Source of the DNA: Pseudoscleropodium purum
Lineage: Eukaryota > Streptophyta > Bryopsida > Hypnales > Brachytheciaceae
Assembly (NCBI GenBank): GCA_963969395.1
Contig: OZ017796.1
Span: 30,060,243 to 30,124,242, forward strand
Length of the DNA stretch: 64,000 bases
Direction: 5' to 3'
The position numbers were made by a program, and so were the translations under genes. Shown here one piece after another: positions 38,421 to 50,070 of the stretch. How positions within the stretch are numbered: position 1 is the stretch's first letter; every line of letters begins with the position of its first letter. Under the pieces are notes generated by a model. That model saw only the letters and a list, made by a program, of their open reading frames with translations, did not search any database and had not been told where the DNA came from.

Positions 38421-40000
38421 TTAAAGATTCCAAAGTTTACTTTTTAGTAGGAAATTCACAACTACCCACAAACTAAAACACCTCATAACTTTCATCTTAT
38501 AAGTCAAAATAGAATGGTTTAAAGCTTTATACCTATATATCAATCTAATAAACCAATTTCAAATTTTTATTTTTGAAAAAAGTGATTTTTTAAGGAATTT
38601 TTGGACTGCCTGCCAATCATTGAAAATTACATATCATGTAATAACTTTTGAACCGCATAGTCAAAAGTTATAAAAATTGTTGGGCCTTAAAGATACTCCT
38701 CAAACACTTGTTGTATGAAAATTTCAACACAAAAGAATAAAAAATCCATTTATAGTGAGCTACCTAAAATTGCTATGTTGCCAAAAAAATATAGTTTTGA
38801 CCTTTAGGGGTTAATTAACTCCTGAAGGTTCTAACAGCATTTTTTTGGCAATTTATAAATTTGGGGAAGTTCTCTATGAATAGAAATTTTATTTTTTCTT
38901 TGAAATTTTCACATTATGTGCAGTTGAGGAGTAGCTTTTAACCCTTTAAGGCCCAACAACTTTTTGACAATAGAGGTTTTCAATAATTTGTCCCACTTTG
39001 ATATTTTTTTGCACATGGATGTGCTTGAATATTTTATTTTAATCATACAAAAGTAAAGACTACTTTGTCTTGTATGCATGGAATTAATTGTAGAAATATT
39101 GACCATTGGATTTTTAAATTATATAGAGTAAAAATTTGGATGATCAACTAATTAGACAAAAAAAAACACCTTTGGAAGAAGAAAAATTATTAAAAAATGA
39201 ATAATGATTTTAAGTCTCCTCCCCCCCTCCAAAAAATTGTATTGAAATCAAAGGAAAATGTAGTATTTTTTTCATTTAAAAAAATGAAAAGTAAAAAATT
39301 CTATTAAATTTGTACTCATTTTCAAACAGAGGGAGTAGAGAGCCAAAACTAACCAAATTGGATCCTACAAAAATTAAAATCTTTTTTTATATGAATCTAT
39401 TTTTAAAATTTAACAATTGATATTATTAGAATATTTTGTAGAACATCTTCAAAACATTTGGAATCATTCTAATTATATTTGTATTTTTAATCACACCAAA
39501 TTAAAAAAATTATTTTTAAAATTATTAAAAATAAAATTTTGAATTTTGAATCTTTTAACCAAGTTCTTTTTGCAAAATGAAGACTAGAAATGTCCAAGAA
39601 TTTTTGTTTCCATCCCTATTATTTTTTCTATTGAAAAAAAGTTATGTTTGCTCCCTTTTTCTAATAGGCTACATTTCCTAAATAATTTTTTTAAATACTT
39701 CTCACATTGAAATTTTGAAAATGAAAATATGCAACAAGTATGTAAACTTGTTATTCTACAAAATATTAAGATTTGTTTCACCCTTTTGAGAATTTGAAAT
39801 GGAAAATTTGAAATTTTGAAGAGAACACATTGAGTTTTCTTGGTCTATGAGGGTTAAAATACAACAATTTTCATATGTTTTGACTACATGGTTGAAAAGT
39901 TATTGTATGATACTATGATATGTAATTTCTATCACTGGTCTACTTGGTGGTTAGCCCAAGTAGTTTAGAAAAATCACTTTTAAAAAAAAAATTAAAATTG
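38421..40000. other. AT-rich repeat-like DNA without a gene
   Basis: Long A/T runs. A C-run of six at about 39222. Short frames only. 38800-38830 carries TTTAGGGGTTAATTAACTCC, an imperfect palindrome whose halves (TAACCCCTAAAGG) recur widely in this window (for example 32427, 51871). Confidence 0.4.
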
Positions 40001-40470
40001 ATTTTTTTTAGATTTATATTTGCGCTGAAAGCTTTGAAACATTCCATTTTGATTCATGAGGAGTTTTAGCTATGGAATTTGTACTCTAAATTAAACTTTG
40101 AAGTCCTCTGTTTAATTCAATTTTCAATATTTTTGAAAAATAAAATAAAAGCATTGGGTGTAAATTGTTTATTACAACATTACAACCCACATTATTTATG
40201 GAAAATTTTGTTAAAACGAAAATATTCTATATATTATTTTTTCATTCATTTCTAGGATTGGTAAGATTTTAAACCTCATAGTCTAAATGTGAAAGTGTCA
40301 AGTTTGTTGAATACTACCATTTTAACAAAATGTCATTTCATTGTGATTGGCATTTTTCAATTCTTTATCTAAATTCTCAACAATTTAGTATTTTAAATCA
40401 TAGTCTACATCTTTCTACTTACTATTGTTTTCAAGTATCAATATAAAAAATTCTTTGTTGAAATTTTTAT
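40001..40470 (+). repeat. Dispersed repeat family A, second plus-strand copy
   Basis: Contains CATTCCATTTTGATTCATGA, AAACTTTGAAGTCCTC, TTGTTTATTACAACATTACA, GATTGGCATTTTTCAATTCT and AACAATTTAGTATTTT in the same order as 32735-32970, with an insertion of about 130 bp between the third and fourth blocks. Confidence 0.75.
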
Positions 40471-42480
40471 ATGGAGTTCCAACTTATTTCTTCAACATCT
40501 TGTAGATAGTAATAAGTTGTAGGATCTAAACATTTTTGTGTAAATAATACTAGTCCTAGATTTTAGAGCTTTATGTAGATGAATCACAATTTTTGGCACC
40601 CTAAATTGCACTAATTCAACAAAACTATCCATTATGGTACTAAATTTCATTATTAGTATAGTGTTTTTTTGGTACTTTAGCACTTTTGGGTCACAATTGA
40701 AGGCTATTTCAAATTGTACAAGATATAGCCAAAGATTGTATTGATTTTGGGAAAAAATAGAATAATATGTAAGATATTTTTTATTTTGAATGGATGAAGT
40801 TGCAAAGAATTGGGCAAAAAAGTCTAACATTGGGTGATATTTCCTCTAGCATTTGGTTGAATGAATCTACATTTGGATGAACTAATGATGTTTCATCGAT
40901 AATATGCATATTTTGGATATAAATAGCCTCAAATGCATTGTTAGGTATTATATATGTAATACTACAGTGAATTATTTTAATGAATTATCTCACTCTTACT
41001 TACACATGTGTCCTAATAATGTCAATTTCATTAAATTGGTGATATTTCCATTACTTTGGCATAGTTCATTCCTCATGGTCTAAAACCAAAATTTGTACTT
41101 ATCCTAATTTGTACTTGTACTTGAGTTAAATAATCTATACATGTACAAAGTTTCAAAAGGGATTTAAATTGCAACTCATGGTTAAATAGTATGAGCTTGA
41201 ACCAAATGGTTTTTTAAAAACCATATAGCATGGACACTCTTTGCCTATTGGTTTTGAAAAAAATCCTTAGAAAGTAAGGTTGCCTTTGGCTTAAGAGAGC
41301 TCTTAGAGAATTAGGGCGCTACTAGAAAGCTATGAGGTTGGGCACAACAAGGCAAATTCTTTCGGGGTAGGAGGAAAAAAGATCCAAAAGAATAGGGTGG
41401 AAACTATCCACGATTGTCCAGACATGGTCACATCCATCCATCTAAGATGCCTATCCAATTGGGCCAAATTATGTGTAATGTGGTCATACCATGTTGAACA
41501 CAAAAATGATAAATCATGAGTATATATGGACTTACTCTCTATGCCACACGGTTTGCCATTGGGATTGGGGTTTGAAGTTTGAACCACATAGGATTCAGGT
41601 GATGGCCCTTGGATTGAATATAGACTTTGGGTGGGAATTCAAGAAATAGGCCATGAACTCAAGGTGAAGGTGGAAATGCATGAAACAAAATGGGCAAATA
41701 CATAATGGATTCGGTCAAGCATTTAAGGTGTACAATGGGCATACAAATTTGAGTATCTATCCTTTGAAATATGTGTCCCTTTACTATAAGAAACTTGCCT
41801 TTGGAGGGACATTAACATTGAACAAGCAAGTTTTTCAAAACATTAGCAAGAAGATGCGAGGTTGCAGCCTTTGGAGGTAGAATTTTGTTTAATGCTGCAA
41901 AAAATGTGTAAATGTCAAATGTAGAATGAGTTGAAATTATGAGCGACAATAATGTTCTGAAAGACATTCGGAAGAACATATGCCGTCATGTTTTATAGAA
42001 TGCCCAGAAGAACATGAACCTACCATTTCATCAAGGAATTCTAGTTTCATTGCAAGTAAATTATTGGAAATTACTACATATGGGCTATGGCAAAACGCAA
42101 ATTACATGTGAAAAACACAAAGGTGGGGTAATTCCTCAAGAGGATTTAAAAAAAGGATTGCATAGAGAGAAAAAAATATCAAGTTGACTACATTTTCCAT
42201 TGCACTTCTAATAATGTAGCTCTAATTGTATTAAGTTCAAAACAATTAGTATAATGCGTTCTACATTATCTAATTTTGATAAATATGTGTTTCAATTGTC
42301 CCATATACTTTAGAATTGAACATAAATTGTTCTCAATTTTAGAAGATTATTTTTCCAATGATATTTGAAATTTAATCTATCTTCTTCTCATTGAAGTTCT
42401 TGTGTTTACTTTTTTGTAAACAACAAGACATATTAGGAATCAAATTTGTTGTTTGTCACTATTTGTTGAATTTTCTATTG
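40471..42480. other. AT-rich spacer, one less AT-rich part
   Basis: No gene supported. 41290-41880 is less AT-rich and holds short frames on both strands (41330-41587 -, 41680-41880 +) without recognisable products. Confidence 0.4.
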
Positions 42481-43190
42481 AAGTAATTCCATAGCTCTTT
42501 GATATGGCATCCAACAAGAATGAAGTAGCATGCCATGTTAGCACATTTTGACACCATTTGAAAATTTGAACAAAGTTTTATAGACATTAATTGAAATGTC
42601 CAAATATTTTTTTCAATATCAATTGAGACATCAACTCAGATGTCCAAATCTTTTTTTGTGATGTCAACCTCAATAATTTTGTATAATTAAAAACATTCAC
42701 ATATCCTATATGGTTTGTCTTCCCTCCTACCTACCCACTTGTATAAATAGCTTGTCCTTTACTATCAATATACTCACAATAAGTGGCTTTTCAAACCATG
42801 CAATATAAATATCAAATATCATGGTGTATTGCATATGGCATACTATATATATTGTATTAAATATAATATACAATGCATTGTGTATGGCCTATTATGTATG
42901 GTGTATGTCAAAGTTGATGTCATAAAATGTTTGGACATTGAATCTTATTTCTCAAAAAATATTTAGATATTAAAGTTGATGTTGCTAAAAACAATATCAA
43001 AATTCTTCTTGATGTTTAAGTTGACATTATTCAAAACAATACCAATCTTCTTAAACATCATGACGTCACGTGCTATGTCAACTACCACATCATCTCCAAG
43101 TTGTCTGAAAAAATCCCATGTGGCACTACCCTCTTGTATGGTGTGTACATAGAGGTGATGTGTGTGCCACATGGCATAATTTTGGCCCCT
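42480..43190. repeat. AT-rich dispersed repeat (family C, copy 2)
   Basis: Rich in ACATCAA/GATGTCC words. 42705-42770 (CCTATATGGTTTGTC, CTTGTATAAATAG) and TATATATTGTATTA at 42846 occur in the same order in 640-800. Confidence 0.5.
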
Positions 43191-44759
43191 TCTTTGACCT
43201 TGTTTGCTACAATATCACTCTAAAAACATAGTACGTTTTGTCAAATTTTTCCACGTTTTTGTCATGTTAATCTTTTAATGAATTGTTTTAAACGTCAATA
43301 GAGGCATGTTTGACAATAGATAAAACATATCTATACATTTATCATTTTGTCTAAAAAAACGGGGTTTTCTCATAATGCTTGAATAATGAGTATCCACTCC
43401 TTACATATCCATTCTATTTGCTTAAGTTCTAGTCCTTTCACTTGTATTGTTGCCAAAGTCCTTGATTTCTTGTCCAATCCTTGTGTATCCACCTTATCCA
43501 CTAAGTCAACACTTTGCCTTGTGCATATCTACCTATTGAATTAGCACCCAAAATTCCAATGTGTAATTTGGCATCAGAAGACCTTTGCCATGTCTTTCTG
43601 TTAAGGTAAAATACCCATGAGGTTAAATATCTTTGTCCAAAAAATAAGCCCAAACCCTAAAATAATTAGGTCAATCTATTTAGACTAGTTGGATTGTCCG
43701 ATTGTCTTTGTTCAACGGATATGACCATGACACTAAACCTACCTACTATGACACCCCTAAAACTATTCCAATAAGGTGGGCACTACTCTATAATATGCTA
43801 CTAGAACTAATCCATCACCCAAAGGCATGTATTTTTGGGAAAAGAGTTTAAGGTAGACATATCCATTTCCAATTACCTATCCAAAAGTGTGCCCTAAAAA
43901 ATCTTGAAAAGAAAAAAATAATCAATTTAAGATATACAAGTCATGTACTTAAAAATTAGGGCATGAATTTTGAAAATCTACTTTGTTAAACTTTGGACGT
44001 CTGAATTAATTCACATGATATCCAAAAACGTACAACAACATATCTTAAAATCTTTTCCAAATTGCTAAATAGACATTGATAAGATCCAAATGTATTTAAG
44101 ACAATTTTATAATCAAAAGTATATAGTTCTTTTTACTTTCATTGTGGCTAGGGCCTAGTTTGAGCAATTGTAAAAGCTTTGCAAGGCTTCACATTTTTAA
44201 TTTAAGAATTCAAGAAAGAATGGAGCTTTTACAAAGCTATTAGTTCTACACTAGTATTGGTAAATAAAAGAATAATTTTTTTAATTGCCATGTTACACAT
44301 CAGTGGTTGAATTCTAGTAGCCATATAGAGGCCCCATTCTTTCTCTAATGGCTTCTTCCTAGGGTATTCCATAAGAGATACCTTCTATTCCCAAGACATA
44401 AGGGGGGATATAAAGGGTGACAATTAAAAAGGTTATGTAAAAACAACTCCATTCCATCACTCTATATGATATTATTATGTGGTTGCATATTTCCACTATA
44501 TCCTTTCTATGGGAGCTTTTGTTGTTACTTTGTTTACAAGATTTTCCTATTGGATGGAAAAAATAATTATCCTTCAATATCCATAGACTTTTGGTCAAAT
44601 TCAATATTGAATCACTTTTTTAGTATGGACCTAACACATCTACCCAACACTACAAATTGGCATAATAGAGGACCAAGAGATGAGAATGCATAGTACAAGA
44701 CATAGGGCCAGGGCACCAAGCTAGTGGAGTGGAGTGATTGTAAGAAAGACTTGTATTTT
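43191..44759. other. AT-rich spacer without a gene
   Basis: Nothing recognised; overlapping frames at 44359-44604 (-) and 44466-44693 (+) have no features of a protein family. Confidence 0.4.
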
Positions 44760-45450
44760 TTTGTGTCACATTTAGAGTGACGGTGTCGTTTTTTGCTAGA
44801 ACTTTTGAAGGTAAATCAAATGAACTCGAAATTTTCTTTGGAGATGGATATCTTGATTGTTATAATAACCCTTGTTTTAGAAGTTAAAAAAAAAAATTTA
44901 TATTTGAAAGTCAATTTTGCTAATTTATCACACTTTGAGGTTTAGGATTTTTCAGTATTGTAGAATACCCAAAATTAATGATCTAGAGTTGAAATTTTTG
45001 TGGTCTATTCCTACAGTAGAGGGACATATGAATACCAAAGAGAATCTAAAATTATATGATTTTATGACCTCTATATTTGTACAAATAGGGCTCCCTTACG
45101 CACGTGCTTCTAAACATTGAAGATGATTCTAATGAAATATAGTCATTATAAAGTCCTCACAAATGCCAATTTTAATTTTTTTTGTTTATGATTTTTTTAT
45201 TATTAATTTATATCTCATTGTATCTATTTTTTGTAACAATCTATCTCTTTTTCCAAACAATATTGTTTAGTACTTGCAAGTACTTATAGTACTCAAAACA
45301 ATACTTTTAGCCTTCAATTTTTGTAATCAACGATTGATATTGTTCTATTTCATAATACTCAATCATAGTATTAAGTACAGAAATTGCAATTTTGACAAAA
45401 CACTACAAAAAACAAAAGGTCTTTCTTGTAATCACCCAATGTAGCTACTC
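44760..45450 (+). repeat. Dispersed repeat family B, internal fragment
   Basis: Aligns with 26100-26790: CACTTTGAGGTTTAGG, GAGTTGAAATTTTTGTGGTC, TTTTATGACCTCTA-ATTTGTACAAATAGGGCT and the following TATTATTAATTTATA-CTCATTG. It lacks the outer parts present at 25960 and 49570. Confidence 0.7.
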
Positions 45451-45779
45451 AACCAATCCCCTTTAGGGAGCACTTCCCAAATTCAAAAGAAGCAAGGAAA
45501 TTTTTTCTCTAAATGGATGAATATGGAAAAGGGTGCAACTAATGAAGCAAACTACTAAAAGCCACCTCTGAATTAGTTGTTGTCAGACAATGCAAAAACA
45601 AAAAGTTGAGCCAATATCTTTCTTTTATTTATAAAGGGCTTTCTCTAGGTTGCAGTACCCTACTCACACAGTTTCATGTCCTTGTAGCATTAGAAGATTT
45701 TTGGGGCTTTTGGATGCCTGTGAGTTATCACAACCTACAAACGTAGGAAATAGGTTCGGTGCAACAATCTGACTTGGCC

Positions 45780-45940
45780 AAGCCCTTGCTAAATTTTTTT
45801 AATTTTTAATTTAATTTTTAATTTTTTTTATGAAAAAAAAATTCTGACAACGGGCCATTCCCCTCACTGCGGGGAACAACTGTGGGGGAATAGGCCCGAA
45901 AATAAGCTTTGGGACCCCCCAAAAAACTCTTCTAATGGAC
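45780..45940. repeat. AT-run with a GC-rich hairpin
   Basis: An AT-only stretch (45793-45842) precedes a hairpin whose arms are CGGGCCATTCCCC (from 45851) and GGGGGAATAGGCCCG (to 45898), one bulged base, loop about 20 bp. CACTGCGGGG in the loop and TTCTAATGGA at 45931 are shared with 19190-19255. It may be the end of a dispersed element. Confidence 0.55.
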
Positions 45941-46219
45941 TAAAGAAGTTCTAAATTCCACCTAATTCCTTCTCCACTCCAACTTGTTGTTCTCCAACTG
46001 TTTGCTAGCTAGAGTGCAAATGCTCTAAGTTACTCTAAGTTACCCCAAGTGTCCACATTCATTTGCTCAAGGGTCCATTATCCAATTGTAGGCCCATCTA
46101 CATTAGGTCTTGCATAATTGTTCACCACCCACTTACATGCATGGTTCACCCCTTTGCACAACACTTTTCTAACAATATTTTCCATAAAGCCATACAATTT
46201 TTTGAAGGAATATTAGGTG

Positions 46220-46450
46220 ATATGTTCCCCCATTTTCAATGAATGAAATCACTGAATTGATACATCTTCTAAAGACAAAATTACTATGTGGGAGATGAAT
46301 GCACACTCATGCAAATAAATAATTTAAGTTTCATCCACAATTTACAAGTTTCATCCATTTTTATAGAATTAATATATGTGAACAACTGCATCACACCAAC
46401 AAAAGATTACTTTCTGCACTGCCCAAAATAAATGGAAACTGAGAAACCCT
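46220..46450 (+). repeat. Segment duplicated from or to 20820-21060
   Basis: See the copy at 20820. It lies just upstream of the GC-rich island with the frame-broken gene. Confidence 0.55.
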
Positions 46451-46825
46451 GCCCTTGGTGGCTACTTCGCCTGGTTCATCACCCTCTTGCCGATGCCGAG
46501 GGCCCGAGGTCATTCCGAGGAGCGGAAGTGGCAATGCGCGTTCCCAGCCGACTGCTCCTTTCCCCACTCGGCCACTCGCACTCAGTGGAGGCCACCGAGT
46601 CCATTCTTTGTCGGCACACATTCATCAAGCTAATATAAGCGACTCCACAATTAGTTACCTTGATTGCACGCTGCTCGATCTCCTTCGCCGCCAAGCTTAA
46701 GATCGTTTCACAGATCCAGCTAGAAACGAGCATTCGACGAAGCGACCGCAGAATCGAAGAGATCGATTGCTTCACGGACCGGCTGACCCAGCTAGCCCAT
46801 CCTCCAAATAAATGGGTAGGGCACC

Positions 46826-47520
46826 ATGACACAGGCAGTGATCGACTTGGGAGCTGCAATCTCTGCGCAACCAGTCGCAGGGACTTTGGGATACGGCCCA
46901 CTACTTCCTAGCTCCATCGTCCGGGACGGCCTGCGCTGCAACGAACTCGTCTTCGAGGTCGCGTGCGACGACCGCAACCGCTGCGAGTGCCTGCTCGACA
47001 ATTACTTAGGAGCGGAGCTCGAACGCGCGCGAGGTCAAGGGTGGAGCTTCGCGCCTGCCGCGACCACGCTGAGAAATATGAGCTCAAGTTCATCGAGTGG
47101 GCGCCCGCGGACGACCCGGCGCCAGAGGCCGTCAACATTTACACATTCACCGCCATTCACATTCACCGCGCCATGGTCAAGGAGTACCAGAATTGCCTGG
47201 AAGCGCTGGATAGGATGGACCTCGTGATCAAGACGAGGGATGCGCCCGCCGTGTCCTCCCTCAACCTGCTCTTCGGCACGGACAGTGGCCAGGTCGGGTG
47301 GTACGTCGAGCTGAGAACTTCTGTACGTGATGGCCAACGCTGGGGTTCATTGTTCGGCGTGCAAGTCTCCTCCAAAGTCGAGGCGGAGAGTGGGAGCAAA
47401 GTGAGGCCTGCGAATACTTACAAGCTGAGAAAGTGCTCGAAGCGCACAGTGAAGATCAAGATTGACCTGCGCAAACCCTTGTACGTATGCTTATCAGCTC
47501 CAAACGATAGTGGTGCTTGA
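46826..47520 (+). pseudogene. GC-rich protein-coding candidate with a reading-frame break
   Basis: From ATG 46826 (context CACCATGAC) the frame reads MTQAVIDLGAAISAQPVAGT to about 47040. A different frame then carries what looks like the continuation, CRDHAEKYELKFIEWAPADD through LEALDRMDLVIKTRD, VGWYVELRTSVRDGQRWGSL and KPLYVCLSAP to a stop at 47520. Codon third positions are GC-rich on both sides of the junction, unlike the surroundings. I could not find a GT-AG intron whose phase joins the frames. A lost base, a sequencing error, a frameshifted pseudogene or an unusual intron all remain possible. The combined product would be about 230 aa, soluble, with no motif I recognise. The 3' flank is duplicated near 59430-60010. 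Confidence 0.45.
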
Positions 47521-47672
47521 ATATCGGGCACAATTTTTTAAGCTGCGGGTGGGCGTCTTCTTCAGCCACAAGTATATCACTTAGATCAGGTCGTCGTTCC
47601 GGGTATGTTGATGGCGCCCATGGAACACTATGAAATAGACGCACGTGAGGAATTGCTCTGGGGTTGGCTTGT

Positions 47673-48180
47673 AGCAGGAGCATTAGATCTTGCGGTGATT
47701 GACCTGCTCGTGGCACCCCTGGCACCAGATTGATAGATAGAGCAGCTAGCTAGCTTGTGTGCAATTGATTTATTGGTGGGAGGGAGAATCCCATCGCCTT
47801 GTGGAATGAATGGCACCACATATATTACAGCTTCACATGGCCAAATTATGCATGAAATTGAAGGGCTTCAAGCATGACTGTTCTTCTTTGGTGTTTTGGT
47901 GTTTTTTAGTTTATTGGTACTGTACATTTGATATTTGATTAGGATGAATGAGATGCCTCCTCTTTTGAGGTGCAGGAATTCCGTCACCCTTTTGTTTCCT
48001 CTAACCAGCTGGTGGAATTGAATAATATCCTTCGATCTGCATGAAGAAGCCGGTTGCATCATTGGAGGTTGTCAACAGAATTTGCCATGTGCCGTACTCA
48101 CATATATACACTTGAAGGACACTTCAATGTTCGAACTTGATACCAGCCTTCTCAAGTTCTTCCCCTCCTCCTCGTCGAAA
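47673..48180. repeat. Duplicated 3' flank, copy 1 (partner 59430-60010)
   Basis: Shared blocks in the same order: ATCTTGCGGTGATT, GATTGATAGA-GAGCAGCTAGCTAG-CTTGTGTGCAATTGA, GGGAGAAT-CC, CCTTGTGGAATG, AGGATGAATG, TTTTGAG-TGCAGGAATTCCGTCAC, TTGCCATGTG and GTACTCACAT. Differences are substitutions and indels, so this is an old duplication. On the minus strand both copies keep GTGAGTAC (a consensus splice donor) after a short frame with NIE-SFK. Confidence 0.8.
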
Positions 48181-48332
48181 TCGAATGTGAGGACTAGTAA
48201 CTTTCTTCTTCTTCTTCCTGGGAAACTCATGATCTTCAATTCCAGGTCGAGAACGCTGCCATCCTTGAGCTTGTGACTTGCGCGGGGACTTCCGAACCTC
48301 CGTTCGTGGGAGTTATATAATGGAACCTCCAT
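48102..48332 (-). CDS. Possible minus-strand exon ending at a GTGAGT donor
   Basis: Frame from ATG 48332: MEVPLYNSHERRFGSP, then LKDGSVLDLELKIMSFPG, RRRRKLLVLTFDFDEEEGK and SSNIEVSFK, up to a consensus donor GTGAGT at 48101-48096. In the duplicated copy the corresponding end (RRVASANIEKSFKR, near 59960-60000) and the same donor are kept while the sequence before it diverges. The alternating beta-like pattern and acidic cluster look protein-like, but no downstream exon was found and the family is not recognised. Confidence 0.3.
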
Positions 48333-49569
48333 GGTTTGTATACCAAGGTGCGGTATAGATCAGATTTTGAGAGACGACAACGTGGGGTTGGTCATGGGTT
48401 GAGGAAGCCGGATTTTGTAACGAGGTGAGTGGGAACTAGCTCAAGGGGAAAATATCGTCAACATTCTTGACAGGAATTGAAGGCTACCTCGAAATCGGTG
48501 ATTGTGGGGGAGGAGCATCAGCGCTGGACGGGGGAGTGAAGACAAACACTAAAGAGCTTACTTGGAACGTATTTCAATAGCTCTGAGGATTCTTCCAGTT
48601 TCTGGAGCCAGCATATATATAAATATTTCTGGAGCCGACCGTTGCTTCAGGTGTTCTGTCAATACCAGTGTACATCTTCATCACTGCTGCTCCAAAAACA
48701 TGATTCCATTCTGCAAATAAATGAGCACTACAGTAAGTAAGTAATCAAGAGCGCATCCGTTACAGTGGAATTCAACTGGTGGCAATGGATCGGAGCCCAG
48801 CATAAATTAATCAGCGCTGCAAGGGCCTTGCGGTATGATCTGGCCATTTGGAGTTGACAAAGTGGTGATTCATGACTTGCATTGACTCCTTATGGCCAAG
48901 GATTTTGACGAATTACACCAAGGTGCCGTTTGGTGGAATTGTCAGGCTTGCTGTGGGCACTTTGGGGGTATTAATAAGTACACACAACACCAATGAAATT
49001 TCTGACCCACAATAGATTGGTGAACCTCTGAAGCATCTCTGTCATCTCTGGCTGCCGCCTGGCTGCTTGTGAGAACCGGGTTGGAAGAAATTATACCGTA
49101 TCCAAATGGCATACCTTGACAGCAACTGATTTTGCCTCAACAATGGAGTAACCACACCTAACATACTTTGAGGTAAGGTAGGAGGCTTGAACTCTGACAG
49201 GGCATCAAAAGCAATCAAGGCTCACACGTACCTTTTGCTTTCTTCAATGTACCAATTATGCACATTTCAGGAGGTGGTCACTTTTGATGACCGCAAATGA
49301 CCACTTTTTTCCAACTTAAAAAATTTGTAACTAATTCCTCAAAGCTCCAAAAAATATGAAGCAACTTGGGTTAGATGTCAATTTCACTTGTCTTTCAAGG
49401 AAAATTTACTGAATTTTTTTTCAAGATGTTTAGCCTCCCCAAAATTTAGTTATAGCCTTTAGATGGTCCATTTATGAACCTCCTACCTCAATCCAAGTGC
49501 ACGAAAATGTGAAGATGTGTTATAAAGTGTAACTAGTATTCCATGTGCTGCTACCATAGTCATTGTTGA
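48333..49569. other. Spacer without a recognised gene
   Basis: Mixed composition to about 49250, then AT-rich. No supported frame. Confidence 0.4.
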
Positions 49570-50070
49570 CCACTCCTTAATCCCTAAATGCCCGAGGCAC
49601 CAAATTATGGTGTCAACAATACTTTGAAGTTATATAAAACCTAACCAAGTTGCTATTTTTAGTAGTTTACATTTTTGAAAATTTCTTCTTGAAGTCTAGT
49701 TTTAGCATCAAAAATCCAATTTTGAAAATGATTGATTATGATTTTTCTATTCAAGATTTTGTACAAGGGGGGTCATTGCAATTTTGACTTTCCGGATGGT
49801 TGAGAGCTCTTAGAAATGAGCCCCAAATACACTAAATCTTGGAGAAAAATTCACAATAGAAATTCATTTAAAAAATTTGTAGAAGAGATTTGAATAGCCA
49901 TAAATTGATTGCGGTCATGCATGTTATGTCCTTCAACATCGTATCTTTTTGGTGACCAACTTTTTAGATTTGACATGTGAAAAAAGGATTGAAAGACTTC
50001 AAATCATTTTCACAATTTTAACACCCTCATAATCAAACATTATAATCTTTCAATCTGTAAGTGATATTAT
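49570..50070 (+). repeat. Dispersed repeat family B, internally deleted copy
   Basis: GAGGCACCAAATTATGGTG, CAACAATACTTTGAAGTT, TCTAGTTTTAGCATCAAAAA, GCCATAAATTGATTG and CATGTGAAAAAAGGATTGAA match the two ends of the copy at 25960-27200; the middle is missing. Confidence 0.75.

Noticed and set aside
42700..42780. TATAAATAG as the promoter of an LTR retrotransposon
   Set aside because: No primer-binding site, polypurine tract, paired LTR or gag-pol frame was seen nearby.
46660..46911. Frame with AAKLKIVSQIQLETSIRR that resembles an exon
   Set aside because: It has no ATG and no splice with matching phase to the gene at 46826 could be found; kept only as a possibility.
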